Source: Roseburia intestinalis L1-82
GTDB taxonomy: Bacteria > Bacillota > Clostridia > Lachnospirales > Lachnospiraceae
Reading direction: 5' to 3'
Assembly: GCF_900537995.1 (NCBI RefSeq)
Contig: NZ_LR027880.1
Span: 2,736,001 to 2,800,000 of the forward strand
DNA: 64,000 nucleotides
The position numbers and the translations under genes are program-made. Under the pieces are notes generated by a model that was not told the DNA's origin, searched no databases, and saw only the letters and a program-made list of their open reading frames with translations. Below, one piece after another: positions 17,114 to 28,952 of the stretch (position 1 is the stretch's first letter; each line of letters starts with the position of its first letter).

Positions 17114-17803
17114 TTATCGAAAGGGTGTTGCCTCTTTGTCCTTATCTTTATCAGGATTGCCATGATGTTTCTCTGCACTCTCCCTCGCCTTTTCGTTGCT
17201 CTTATCCTTTGCTTTCTCATATTCCGAGATAATCTCATTATAGAGTTTTTCCCTGAAATCCTTTGTGACCGGATAGCAGACATCCTGATAGATTGGCTTG
17301 CCCTGCTCGTCCACCTGCTTTGTCTTATAAGAAGGCATTGATACAAAGATTTTCTCTTTTCCCTGCACGATATTGATATTATTTACAATGAAACTGTTTT
17401 CAAAGTAAATGCGGGCAAGTCCTTTGATGTTACTGCCTTCCCTCTCATAAGGTGTCACAGTTACGGAAAACTCAGGCATTTCCTGTGTTCTGTCCTGCTT
17501 CTGTGTCTCCTCTTTCTCCGGTTCTTTGATTCTTGCATAGGCATCAAGGATATTAGTATAGAGTTCCTCTCGAAACTCTGCTGTGATAGGATTGCACACA
17601 TCCTTATAGATCACGCCATTGCTTTCATCACGCTCATTGGAGCGGTATCTAGGCATTGATACGAAAAACTCTCCCTTGTCCTTATTCTCAAGGATTGCTA
17701 TATTGGTAATCTTGAATGAATCACCAAATACTACTGTTGCAAATCCTTTGATATTGCTGCCCTCTTTTGCTCTTACTTCGTTTACCTTAATTGAATACTT
17801 CAT
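17114..17803 (-). CDS. Tandem SpoVG-domain protein
   Basis: 229 residues made of two SpoVG-like domains: residues about 1-90 (KVNEVRAKEGSNIKGFATV, ...FVSMPRYRS) and about 115-205 (VTPYEREGSNIKGLARI, ...FVSMPSYKT). Both end in a DVCNPIT or DVCYPVT block followed by a helix. SpoVG binds nucleic acid and is a global regulator in Firmicutes; ICE copies are usually this duplicated form. The C-terminal 25 residues are charged. It probably regulates element genes (inference). Confidence 0.85.
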   Translation of the reverse strand: MKYSIKVNEVRAKEGSNIKGFATVVFGDSFKITNIAILENKDKGEFFVSMPRYRSNERDESNGVIYKDVCNPITAEFREELYTNILDAYARIKEPEKEETQKQDRTQEMPEFSVTVTPYEREGSNIKGLARIYFENSFIVNNINIVQGKEKIFVSMPSYKTKQVDEQGKPIYQDVCYPVTKDFREKLYNEIISEYEKAKDKSNEKARESAEKHHGNPDKDKDKEATPFR

Positions 17804-17806
17804 ATG

Positions 17807-18205
17807 CTATTCCTCGCTTTCTTTTTGTTCTTTGTTTTTCTCCGGTATGATAAGCTCACACCAAAGCTGCTCTATCTGTTCACAAGACAATCTGCCATTA
17901 AGCCAGTTGCCAAGTGTAACAACCATTCCATCCTGCTCATAATAGAGCCACTCCTGTGTTTCAATGTTCCCCTCATACACGATGGTCACATCAAAATCAG
18001 GCATGAATAATCCTTCCTCTGCATCCCATACACAGGCTATTCCCTGTCTGAGTGTCAGATTCAGGCTTTCGACATACACAGACCAGCCGCTTACGACTAT
18101 CTGAAAGTCATCATCAATCTCTGCAATATCATCCTCGATGTCGATTAGCTCTTCCATTTCTGATACTGCCTCTTCTATCTCACCTAACCGGTATCTCTTA
18201 TTCAT
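17807..18205 (-). CDS. Hypothetical acidic ICE protein
   Basis: 132 residues, strongly acidic at both ends, with a middle rich in Trp and Tyr (VSGWSVYVESLNL, QEWLYYEQDG). No family recognised. It overlaps the end of the sortase gene by 8 bp and ends 3 bp before the SpoVG gene, so it is part of the ICE operon. Confidence 0.65.
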   Translation of the reverse strand: MNKRYRLGEIEEAVSEMEELIDIEDDIAEIDDDFQIVVSGWSVYVESLNLTLRQGIACVWDAEEGLFMPDFDVTIVYEGNIETQEWLYYEQDGMVVTLGNWLNGRLSCEQIEQLWCELIIPEKNKEQKESEE

Positions 18206-18815
18206 CCATCACCGCCTCCTTATAAATGCACCTGACCACAAAACGCATGGTTCCTTTCTGGGAACAGGTAAAAAGAGTTAGTTCTTTTTCATCTCCCTGT
18301 GTCTTGATGCTGTTATCATACGGATTTACTATCTCTGTCTCTGTTACCTCATAGATATGCTTCAGCCCATTTTTGTCGGTTATCATTATTTCATCACCTA
18401 TGGATATCTGACTTAGTGGTGTAAAAAATGTGCCATATCTGCTGCCATTATGACCGCACAATACACAGTTGCCACTTTCTCCGATTCCTGCTGTTTCTTC
18501 TATATGACCGATCCCGGCATTAAGCACTTTACTTGCGGTACCTTCCATTACCGGATACCTGATATTTAAGCCCGGTATCTCAATGATGCCGATAACACCG
18601 CCTTCTTTAAGAATGGCTTCATCCTCTTCACTAATGGAGGTTTGCTCTTCCTCCACATCTGTTTCTTCATCGTAATCATCCTCCAATGTCTGCTCAAATT
18701 CACTTATGAGCTGTTCTGTCTGTTTTTCTCCGGTTGTCCTCCAGAAAAAAGGGACTGCCATAATGGCAATCCCTGCTGCAATCAGTAGTCCTGCGACCAC
18801 TTTTCTTATGCTCAT
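18198..18815 (-). CDS. Sortase (class D-like)
   Basis: 205 residues from the ATG at 18815, chosen for the AGGAGAG RBS just before it. Residues 4-22 form one membrane segment, followed by an acidic linker (about 35-60) and the sortase barrel. The catalytic His is in CVLCGHNG, the catalytic Cys in LTLFTC and the Arg in MRFVVRC. It would anchor LPXTG proteins to peptidoglycan. An LPQTG-type substrate remnant is present in the same element at 52016-52240, so the natural substrate seems lost. Confidence 0.87.
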   Translation of the reverse strand: MSIRKVVAGLLIAAGIAIMAVPFFWRTTGEKQTEQLISEFEQTLEDDYDEETDVEEEQTSISEEDEAILKEGGVIGIIEIPGLNIRYPVMEGTASKVLNAGIGHIEETAGIGESGNCVLCGHNGSRYGTFFTPLSQISIGDEIMITDKNGLKHIYEVTETEIVNPYDNSIKTQGDEKELTLFTCSQKGTMRFVVRCIYKEAVMDE

Positions 18816-19633
18816 ATTATTCACTCTCCTATCGTGTTCTGCCCTCTCTGTCGGCTTGATAAGCACCTTTATCCTCTGCTACAATTGCTGCAGATTCCAT
18901 CCTGTCATCTGCTTCTCTTTCTTCCTCCGGTCCGCTCAGGTCTGCATCCACAGCCTTTGCGTTCTCAAGGTCAAGCTGGGCATTCAGTTCACACTGCCTT
19001 GCCAGCTTTTCTTCCAGTTCCTTGCTGTATGCAAATGGCTTGTCATACTCTGCCTTTGATGCTTCAAGGTCATTCTGGTACTGCTCAATCTTCTTTTCTA
19101 AGAAATCAATGTTCTCATGGAGTCCATTGAACAGGTTTTCCAGCTTTACCATGCTGCCGACCGGACTTGTGGAAAGTTCTGCCTTGTACTCAGTCTTTCC
19201 ACGAAGCACCATATAATTGATACCAAGGAAGTTCTTTTCCACAAGCAGCTCAAATCCATGGAACTTGCCGATTGCAGTTGTCTCTCCGGTCTTACATTTG
19301 CTGATTGCTTCAAGCATCATCGTTCCTCCATCCACACGCTCTGTGTAGGTTGCTTTGCCTATAGTAATGGCAAATTCCGGATTATCAATCAGCTCTTTAT
19401 CCCTTGCCTTTACATCCTCACGGACATTGGCAAGCTTTTCAGTTGCTGTCTTAATCAGCTTTGGGTACTTAATCATAAAGTTATCCTGCAAGCCATATCT
19501 CTGGTTGTCATAGGAAGCCTTCAAAAGCTTTAATCTCTGGACATCATTGTCAATCTCTGGATAGGTTACAATTAACTGGACAGATTTTTTAAGGTCATAT
19601 AATCTATAATAAATACACGAAGGAGCACTCTTT

Positions 19634-19930
19634 ATGACCGAACAAAAACAACGACGAAAACCTCGCAAATATACAGACGAATTTAAACAGCAACTGGTGG
19701 AACTATATCGTTCCGGCAAACGCAGATGTGATATCTGCCGTGAATATGACATTGCTACGTCCCTGTTTGACAAGTGGGTAAAGCAGGCATCCAATTCCGG
19801 TTCTTTCCATGAAAAAGATAACCGGACTCCGGAGCAGGAAGAACTGATCCGGCTTCGGAAAGAAAACCAGCAGTTAAGAATGGAAAATGATATTTTAAAA
19901 CAAGCGGCGCTGATCTTAGGACGAAAGTAA
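19634..19930 (+). CDS. IS3-family transposase OrfA, copy 1
   Basis: 98 residues: a helix-turn-helix of the Transposase_8 type (RKPRKYTDEFKQQLVELY, then CREYDIATSLFDKWVKQ) and a leucine-zipper-like tail. A slippery T_TTA_AAA heptamer at 19894-19900, 30 bases before its stop, can shift ribosomes to the -1 frame of OrfB and make the active OrfAB fusion. Confidence 0.92.
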   Translation: MTEQKQRRKPRKYTDEFKQQLVELYRSGKRRCDICREYDIATSLFDKWVKQASNSGSFHEKDNRTPEQEELIRLRKENQQLRMENDILKQAALILGRK

Positions 19931-19932
19931 AT

Positions 19933-20763
19933 GTGATCAAAGCAAATGCCCACAAATACTCTGTATCAGCAATGTGCCGCGTCCTACAGGTAAACAGAAG
20001 CACCTATTATTATGAAGCAGCAAAAAAAGATGAATCAGAACTCACTGCAGACATTCAGGAAATTTTTAGAAAAAGCCGGAACCATTATGGTACACGAAAG
20101 ATCAAGAAAGAACTGGCTGATTGCGGGAAACAGGTATCAAGACGCAGGATTGGACGGATTATGAAACAGGAAGGTCTGGTATCAAGCTATACTACAGCAC
20201 AGTTTAAACCGCAAAAAGACAGATGTAATGAATCAAAAGTAGAGAATGTGTTGAACCGACAATTTCAAAACCAGCCATACCGCAATGTAGTGGTAAGTGA
20301 TTTGACCTACGTAAGGGTAGGAAACCGCTGGAATTATATTTGTGTACTGATTGATCTTTTTAACAGGGAGATTATTGGATACAGTGCAGGAGAACATAAA
20401 ACAGCAGAACTTGTAAAACAGGCATTTATGAAAGTAGACGGAAATCTGTCGGAAATCCATATTTTCCACACAGACCGTGGAAATGAATTTAAAAACGAGA
20501 CAATTGAAGAACTGTTAGAAACGTTCCATATGGAACGCTCCCTGAGCCATAAGGGATGTCCTTATGACAATGCAGTGGCAGAAGCTACGTTCAAGATTAT
20601 AAAAACAGAATTTGTATGGAATGAAACATTCCATACGCAGGAAGAACTGAAGATAAAACTATGGGATTATGTAAACTGGTATAATCATCACCGCATACAT
20701 TCTTCCTTAGGGTATCAAACGCCTGTACAATATCGGAAAAATAACCTAAAAAAATTTGTCTGA
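19933..20763 (+). CDS. IS3-family transposase OrfB, copy 1
   Basis: 276 residues, reading from GTG; the -1 frame is open back to 19891, which fits expression as OrfAB fusion. The integrase core DDE triad is readable: [18 protein letters not shown] and the Glu in NAVAEATFK. One Ala codon shorter than the other copies (EAAKKD in place of EAAAKKD). Likely functional. Confidence 0.92.
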   Translation: MIKANAHKYSVSAMCRVLQVNRSTYYYEAAKKDESELTADIQEIFRKSRNHYGTRKIKKELADCGKQVSRRRIGRIMKQEGLVSSYTTAQFKPQKDRCNESKVENVLNRQFQNQPYRNVVVSDLTYVRVGNRWNYICVLIDLFNREIIGYSAGEHKTAELVKQAFMKVDGNLSEIHIFHTDRGNEFKNETIEELLETFHMERSLSHKGCPYDNAVAEATFKIIKTEFVWNETFHTQEELKIKLWDYVNWYNHHRIHSSLGYQTPVQYRKNNLKKFV

Positions 20764-23700
20764 AAAAGTGTTGACAATCCACTCCATCTTCTCACGAATA
20801 AGAGGATTGCCTGTGGCGACTGCCTTAATCTCTGCATAGGAAAGTGTTGCCTCGTCGATGTCCTCACAGCTTCGGCTTACTGCCTTGCTTGTCATGACCT
20901 GACTGATGAATCGCTGCTTATTTTCGATGAGCGACCAGTTGTATGCATCAAAGGTTCCTTTGGTGACATATCTGTAGATTGCAACCTCTTCATTTTCGTT
21001 GCCCTGTCGTATGCCTCGTCCTTCCCTCTGTTCAATGGAGCTTGGCTTCCACGGACAGTCCACATGATGCATTGCTACAAGGTGTGTCTGCACATTGACA
21101 CCTGTTCCACACTTATCTGTTGAACCGATAAGAACCTTCTTTTTACCTGTCCTCATCTCCTTAAAAAGTGCATCCCTCTGTGCGTCAGTCTTAGCATCAT
21201 GGATAAAAGCTATCTCCTCTGCCGGAATACCATACTGGATAAGTGTTTCCTTCAGATAATCGTAGATGGTAAAGTCCTTATCCGGTCCCGGTGTGCCGAT
21301 ATCTGAAAAAATAAGCTGACAGCCTATATGACCGTCAACATTTCCTTTCTCATATTCTTTCCACACATTTTCTGCTACCTTATTGAGCTTTCCGTCAGGA
21401 TTACTTGGTGCGTCCTTATCAATCAGCCTTGCATCTGTTCCGAGTAATCTTGCCTCATGAGTAATCTTTAGGAAGTTGTCCACGCTTGGATCTACTCCAC
21501 CTCCTCTGATACGCTCTGCCCTCACAACAAAATCTTCCATGACCTGCTTTACATACCAGTCAGGCTCCGACTCCACAATAATAGGCTTGCCGCCCCTTAG
21601 TGCCGGTACATCTAAGTCCAGCATATCGGCAGTCTGCACATCTGCTACCTCACGGAAGATATTCATAAGCTCCGGAAGATTGGTAAATTTATTGAATCTG
21701 CTCTTGAAACGGAATCCGCTTCCCTCTACAGTAAGCTCCAGTGCTGTTGTCACTTCACCAAAGTTCGCTGCCCATGAATCAAAGTGATAAATCCCCATCT
21801 CTTCAAGTGCCGCTTTCTGTAAGTAAAGCTGCATGACATACATCTCACACATGGTATTGGATATCGGTGTACCTGTTGCAAATACAATGCCTCTGCCATC
21901 ATTTATCTCTGATAAATACTGACATTTAAGCTGCATATCTGTTGACTTCTTTGCTCCACTGCTGCTGATACCTGACACATTATTCATCTTGGAAAAAATC
22001 GCAAGATTCTTAAAATTATGTGCCTCGTCCACCATGATAGAGTCCACACCCAGCTCCTCAAAGGTTATAAGGTCATCCTTTCTGCTCTCATCAGATAGAG
22101 ATTTCAGCTGTTCCTCCAGCTTTTTCTTCTGGCTTTCCATCTGTTTTACAGTCCATCTCTCTCCGTTACGCTCCTTCATCTCATCAATCGCATAGCTGAT
22201 CTCATCAATCTGCTCATTGAGCATTCTTTCCTTTCTCTCTGCTGAGATCGGGATTTTTTCAAACTGCGAGTGCGACATGATGATACAGTCATAGTCACCT
22301 GTTGCAATCCTTGATACGAACTGCTTCCTGCGGCTCTTTTCAAAATCACGCTCTGTGGCAACCAGGATATTTGCTGACGGATAAAGCCTTAAAAACTCTG
22401 ATGCCGTCTGACCGATAAGTGGCTTTGGAACAACCATGATCGTCTTATTGGCAAGTCCGAGTCTCTTCTGCTCCATACAGGCAGCCATCATCTCAAAGGA
22501 CTTTCCGGCACCAACGCAGTGTGCCAACAGGGTGTTTCCTCCAAGAAGGATTCTTGCCACCGCATTCTTCTGATGTGGCTTTAACTCAATCGCCGGATTC
22601 ATTCCCGGAAACTGTAAGTGACTTCCGTCATACTCACGCAGACGGATGTTATTGAATGTCTCGTTGTAATACTCCACATATTTCTGTCTTCGCTCCGGCT
22701 CTGCAAACAGCCATTCCTTGAACTTCTCCTTGATCATGTTCTGCTTTTCCCTTGCAAGCATTGTCTCGTTCTTATTGACTTCGTAATGATATTTGCCATC
22801 ACCGTCATCAATCCTGTCCCTTACTGTTACAGTTTTAAGATTCAGCGTATCCTCAAAAATAGAATAAGCATCCATGCGGCTTGTACCATAAGTCTTAGTA
22901 GCTGCCACTGAATGCTTATCCATGCTCTTATTCTCGATGAACCATTCCATGCTCATCTTATTTAAGTGTACCTGAATGCCTGTATTGTAAAACTGGCTTC
23001 TGACTGCCCTTGCTCTTCTTGGTGTATTGAGAAGCTCATAGATAAACTGCTCATAATCAAGCGACTCAATCCATGTCGTACCAATCTTTACATCAATATC
23101 CGAGGCTTCAATCCATTCCGGCTGCACCTTTTCAAGTGCTGCCACATTTCCTGCAAATCTTTCTGCCTGCGGATTGTCTGTATCAGCCGCCATAGCCTTT
23201 GCTACACGAAGTTTGTCTCTCACATTTCCCGAAAGATACTCGTCTGCTGTCTCCCAGCCGATGTCGGGATTGTTCTCGTTGTAGCGGTCTGGATTTAGGA
23301 AAACCAGTCCGTCCAGCTCTTCCACAAGGACTGCCCTTCTAATCTCTGCTAATGCATCATCACTTAGCGTTATCTCATCCACTGTCTGTCCGGACTTTTC
23401 TGCAAGTTCTTCCTTTGCATTTGTAATATCCGGCTCATAGATAGAAAGCATATAGGCAAGATTTACATATCCAAATTCATTGACGGATACATTTAATGCT
23501 TCCACAGCGGTCTCCACTCTGTCTATGACTGTCTTTGCCTTAATCGTCTGCTTATAAAACATATCCGCTTTTTTCACCTCCCCATCTTCGTTTACTTCCT
23601 CAAGACTGCAAAGAAGCGGGTAATCGCTGTCATCCCTGAATGCTATTCTGTTTGCTTTTGAAGTAATGGCTCCATACTGCTTTACGAAGGCATCATATTT

Positions 23701-26700
23701 TACATTAAGAAGTCTCTGCTTATCAGAAAGCTCCTCCTCGCTGCAGCCATCCATCTGGATATCAATCAGCTCTCTTGTTATCTGTCTGATTTCATCAAGG
23801 CTTCGGATTCGCTCCTCGGCAGTCTGTGATACTTCTTTTTTTACCATCTCGGAATTTTCCCTGTAATAGAGTTTTCCTTCAAAAAATGTGTAAGTGTAGT
23901 TTCTCACATCCGGATCAGCCGGGATAACTTCCTCCGTCTGCTCCGCCTCATCTGCCACTCTCTCAAAATCTGTCATCTGGGCTTTGATATTACCGATAGC
24001 CTTATTGAGAGTCTCATACATATTGAAGTTCTCATCATTATTCACACAGACTGTATATCTGCTGTCCTGTCCGTAAATCCTTGTGTCATATTCCATAGAT
24101 CCAAGCATCATCTCCGGATGCTCTGCAAAATAAGAGTTGACTGCAATGCCATTCTCAGTTACACCAAGGTGTACCCAGTCAGGTTCAATATCAATCTTTC
24201 TCTCCCTCTTCTGCAAAAACAGGATATCTGCTGTCACTTCGGTTCCTGCATTATCTTTAAATGCAGTATTCGGAAGTCTTACTGCTCCCACAAGCTCTGC
24301 TCTTTCAGCCAGATACTTTCGGATAGTAGGATTTGCCTTATCAAGTGTTCCCTTTGTGGTGATTACTGCAACCATGCCTCCCGGTCTTACCTGATCAAGT
24401 GCTTTTGCCAGAAAATAATCGTGGATACGGAAGTTATACTTGTTGTACTTTGGATCAAATACCTTATAATCACCAAATGGCACATTTCCGACAACCACAT
24501 CAAAGAAGTTATCCGGATATGTGGTATTCTCAAATCCTGTGATACTGATATTGGCATTCTGATAAAGCTGCTTTGCAATTCTTCCTGAAATGCTGTCAAT
24601 CTCCACCCCATACAGCTTGCTTCTCTGCATTGGTGCCGGCATACTTCCAAAGAAGTTACCGATACCCATAGATGGCTCTAATACATTGCCGCCTCTGAAA
24701 CCAAACTGGACAAGTGCCGAATTTATGCACATGGCAATCTCCGGTGAAGTATAAAAGGCGTTATTTACTGTTGCCCTTGCAGCACTGTATTCCTCATCAG
24801 ATAAAAGGTCTTTCAGCTCTGCATATTCTTTGCTCCAGCCTGCGTTATTCTCATCAAATGCCTGTGACAGTCCGCCCCATCCGACAAACTTCGACAGAGT
24901 TTTCTGTTCCTCAGGTGTGGCAAGCCTGTTCTCTGATTCAATCTGCTTTAAAGTGCGGATTGCATCCATATTCCACTGGTATCTGGTCTTAGCACCGCCT
25001 TTTTCCATTTCCCAGAGGTTATAGTGGAAATTGTGTTTCGTCTGCCCGGCAACATTCTTCTCATTTTCAAGACTTTCTACTTGCTGTACTGGTTCCTGCT
25101 TTGGTGTAAAATCTACAGTTTCCTGTGATTCTGTATCAGCCTGAATATCATCCACAGATACTGATACTGCATCATCTGAAACCACATGTCCATTCTCATC
25201 AATCTTGGTTTCCCAGCCATTCGCTATTGCTCTTTCCCTGGTTTCAAGACGATTGGCTTTTACACTATCCTCGATATCAAAGAATCTCTTATAGACCGGA
25301 TTCATCTTATCCCTGTCAGCCTTCTGCTTTGTCTCCTGATAATACTTCTTCTGGTCTTCTCCGCAGTAAAATGGCTGTTTTACCATATAAGATAAGATTT
25401 CATATAACTCACGCCAATCGAGAGCACCTTCTTTACGCACACCATTCCTGTTCTTATAGCTGATCTTCACATATCCGCTTCTGATTGAGTACTCCACAAG
25501 ACCATACTTATTGTTGGAATATGCCTTTCTTTCTGCATTATCTGTCCCTAATGCAATATCCCTGATAAGGTCAAGTTTATTTGGCATAAATGCAAAATCA
25601 GACTGCACCACATCCATAAGGAATGCCCTAAACGGAGTGTAGCAGCTGCAATCTGTTACAAGAATCTCCGCCGCATCACGCAGGTCTTCATCAAGCTCTG
25701 CAATACGCTTGGCATAATCAATCGGTGTAATATACTTAAGCTCTGATGGATCTTTTTCAGATGTTTCAGCTTCTATCTCGGCACCATATTCTGCCTGTGT
25801 TACCATGCGGTCTTCATCGGCAGCTTCCTGTGGTGTCATGCCTTTTGCACTTACATAATCTCTGTTAGAAGCATAGCTCTCCGGCTCATCCGGTATTGCA
25901 TAATCATCAATCTCTGATTCTGCCTCTTCCGGTTCCACTTCCCGATATTCGGCATCAATGACCTCATCATCCTCACGGAGTCCGTCCATCGCAAGCTCAT
26001 CAATACGAGGTGTCTCAGGCTGGTATTCCCCTGTAAGAATAAGGACACCAAGCTCTTTTTCGATATCTTTCCATGAAACATATCCTTCAACCTCTCCATC
26101 CTCATCTCGCCACTGAAAACGCAGTCCGTTCCCATGAAATGTGTCATATCCGTGCAGTCCCAGTCCGTCAACCGGCCAGCCTGCACCTCCCTGACCATAT
26201 TCTGCTTTGATACGCTTTGCCCTGGTTCCTGCATCAATCTCTGTTTCAAAAATCTTGCATACCCTGCCCTTACCACCGATAAAACCTGTACCTCCCATAA
26301 GCACCTGTTTGATATACTCACCTGGTACTGTTGCAGACTTTTTGGGATTCAGGTAATTGTATTTACCTGCTAATGCAGCTTTTCTGTCCTGCTCGAACTG
26401 ACGCATAAACTGATTATTGTTTTCGTCCTCAGTATGAATGGTGCCAATGCTTGCCTGCCCGTTCTGGTCGAAAAAAAAGGAAGCCTGTGTATATTCGGCT
26501 TCCTTACTGACACCCAATGAATTGATTTCATCAAGTTCCCTATTCAGTTCTGTATCATCTGATTCTAGTGGAATCGCATCACTATCTGATTCAGTACCAC
26601 TTCCTCTGCCTGCATCTTCGCCTGCTCTCTTATCTTCCACATCTCCATTGTCGATGACGGATCCTGTGGCTTGTGCTTCGCCAGATACTGCATCTCTAAC

Positions 26701-27444
26701 TGGTCGTACAGCTGATTCGCTTCCTCCTCTACCGCTGACATCTTCTCGTACATCTTCCCGAATCTCATCAGCGTCTTGTATCTTGCCGGCTCGTTCTCTT
26801 TGAGATAGTTCATCGCCATCCTTCCGTATTTGCCCAGCTTCGTGAGATCCTCCGTCTCGTCCGGCATCTCTATCTGCGGATAAAGCAGTCCGTCCACTTC
26901 CTTGTAAGTCATTTCTTCTAACATATCCAATTCTCCTTTCGCTCTCGATTGCCTTTAAGTTACGACTAAATTCTCTAAGAACACTACAGGAGACATCGCA
27001 TACAATGGAACCAAGACGGTAAATGATCTCTTCGTCTTTGATATTTACGATCTGACTGAAATCCTGTTCTTGCACAGATAAGTCAAATCCGCATCTCGTC
27101 CCTACAGCATACATGACACTTGCATATACAAGCTGCTCCATGTCCATTTCCTGCTGTAAGCCATTGCGTTTCTTACTTTCTTCCTTTATCACACTACCTG
27201 ATAGCTGCATGAGCTCGGTCATTCGGTCTCCGAACTCTTCTTTTATTATAAGCCAAACATCTGTTCCTGTAAACTGTTTTAATATATTTTTTAGAGACTC
27301 CCTGTCGCTGTTATCGTACTGCTCAATCTGACCTTCTGACACAAGAAAATCCACATAATCCTTAAGATTTTCTCCCTCAAGGTCCCATGTCAGCTTAACA
27401 TTCTTCCCTCCGGTATCACTGATATCTGGATTGTCAACACTTTT

Positions 27445-28278
27445 TCAGACAAATTTTTTTAGGTTATTTTTCCGATATTGTACAGGCGTTTGATACCCTA
27501 AGGAAGAATGTATGCGGTGATGATTATACCAGTTTACATAATCCCATAGTTTTATCTTCAGTTCTTCCTGCGTATGGAATGTTTCATTCCATACAAATTC
27601 TGTTTTTATAATCTTGAACGTAGCTTCTGCCACTGCATTGTCATAAGGACATCCCTTATGGCTCAGGGAGCGTTCCATATGGAACGTTTCTAACAGTTCT
27701 TCAATTGTCTCGTTTTTAAATTCATTTCCACGGTCTGTGTGGAAAATATGGATTTCCGACAGATTTCCGTCTACTTTCATAAATGCCTGTTTTACAAGTT
27801 CTGCTGTTTTATGTTCTCCTGCACTGTATCCAATAATCTCCCTGTTAAAAAGATCAATCAGTACACAAATATAATTCCAGCGGTTTCCTACCCTTACGTA
27901 GGTCAAATCACTTACCACTACATTGCGGTATGGCTGGTTTTGAAATTGTCGGTTCAACACATTCTCTACTTTTGATTCATTACATCTGTCTTTTTGCGGT
28001 TTAAACTGTGCTGTAGTATAGCTTGATACCAGACCTTCCTGTTTCATAATCCGTCCAATCCTGCGTCTTGATACCTGTTTCCCGCAATCAGCCAGTTCTT
28101 TCTTGATCTTTCGTGTACCATAATGGTTCCGGCTTTTTCTAAAAATTTCCTGAATGTCTGCAGTGAGTTCTGATTCATCTTTTTTTGCTGCTGCTTCATA
28201 ATAATAGGTGCTTCTGTTTACCTGTAGGACGCGACACATTGCTGATACAGAGTATTTGTGGGCATTTGCTTTAATCAC
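27445..28278 (-). CDS. IS3-family transposase OrfB, copy 2
   Basis: 277 residues with an intact DDE core ([26 protein letters not shown]). Identical in protein to copies 3 and 4. In the -1 frame relative to its OrfA, as expected for programmed frameshifting. Confidence 0.92.
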   Translation of the reverse strand: MIKANAHKYSVSAMCRVLQVNRSTYYYEAAAKKDESELTADIQEIFRKSRNHYGTRKIKKELADCGKQVSRRRIGRIMKQEGLVSSYTTAQFKPQKDRCNESKVENVLNRQFQNQPYRNVVVSDLTYVRVGNRWNYICVLIDLFNREIIGYSAGEHKTAELVKQAFMKVDGNLSEIHIFHTDRGNEFKNETIEELLETFHMERSLSHKGCPYDNAVAEATFKIIKTEFVWNETFHTQEELKIKLWDYVNWYNHHRIHSSLGYQTPVQYRKNNLKKFV

Positions 28279-28280
28279 AT

Positions 28281-28577
28281 TTACTTTCGTCCTAAGATCA
28301 GCGCCGCTTGTTTTAAAATATCATTTTCCATTCTTAACTGCTGGTTTTCTTTCCGAAGCCGGATCAGTTCTTCCTGCTCCGGAGTCCGGTTATCTTTTTC
28401 ATGGAAAGAACCGGAATTGGATGCCTGCTTTACCCACTTGTCAAACAGGGAAGTAGCAATGTCATATTCACGGCAGATATCACATCTGCGTTTGCCGGAA
28501 CGATATAGTTCCACCAGTTGCTGTTTAAATTCATCTGTATATTTGCGAGGTTTTCGTCGTTGTTTTTGTTCGGTCAT
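28281..28577 (-). CDS. IS3-family transposase OrfA, copy 2
   Basis: 98 residues, the same HTH protein as in the other copies (RKPRKYTDEFKQQLVELY). The RBS is GAAGGAGCACTCTTT before the ATG. Confidence 0.92.
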   Translation of the reverse strand: MTEQKQRRKPRKYTDEFKQQLVELYRSGKRRCDICREYDIATSLFDKWVKQASNSGSFHEKDNRTPEQEELIRLRKENQQLRMENDILKQAALILGRK

Positions 28578-28952
28578 AAAGAGTGCTCCTTCGTGTATTT
28601 ATTATAGATTATATGACCTTAAAAAATCTGTCCAGTTAATTGTAACCTATCCAATCAAAGATATACCTCATGCGTGGATTCAGTGCCCTTGACGGGAAGA
28701 TGGCGCAGCCTTTCGCACCACGCTTTACATATCTTCCCACCTTTTTCCAGGTATCATAATCTGCCATGAGTGTGCTTTTTTCCGGAGGTCTCTGAGCTGT
28801 TACCATAACGATATTGTCAAATTCATAGCGGTATAACTGACCTGCGACCTTTAACACATCCTTCCAGTTCTTTTCTGATCTGGTGATGTTACCAATCTCA
28901 GAATCGTATATCGCTTTGACCTTCATATCAACGCCCATACCTTTGTCCTCCT

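Larger units (their letters stand above)
19558..20781 (+). mobile_element. IS3-family element, copy 1 (1224 bp)
   Basis: Imperfect terminal inverted repeats: left TGGATAGGTTACAATTAACT, right (inward) TGGATTGTCAACACTTTTTC. The target duplication is CTC (19555-19557 and 20782-20784). This copy differs from the other three by several single bases and by the lack of one GCA codon in orfB. It is inserted in the methylase-helicase gene in the opposite orientation. Confidence 0.95.
27427..28653 (-). mobile_element. IS3-family element, copy 2 (1227 bp)
   Basis: Same ends as copy 1, target duplication ATC (27424-27426 and 28654-28656). It is inserted near the 5' end of the methylase-helicase gene, after codon 95, in the same orientation as the gene. 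Confidence 0.95.
18829..28938 (-). pseudogene. Giant DNA methylase-SNF2-type helicase, interrupted by two IS copies
   Basis: Coding pieces are 28654-28938, 20782-27426 and 18829-19557. Removing both IS elements and one 3-bp repeat each leaves 7653 nt, a 2550-residue open frame. The start at 28938 has AGGAGGACAAAGGT. The N-terminus resembles an ArdC-type domain (EKNWKDVLKVAGQLYRYEFDN). The middle holds an N6-adenine methylase ([22 protein letters not shown] in place of NPPY) and a helicase with [21 protein letters not shown] and [15 protein letters not shown] coiled coil ends it. Such ICE proteins probably protect or unwind the element DNA. As it stands it cannot be full length. Confidence 0.9.

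Noticed and set aside
18829..19953. 374-aa ORF starting in the IS element
   Set aside because: Its first ~130 residues are the antisense reading of the IS; only the part up to 19557 is the true end of the methylase-helicase.
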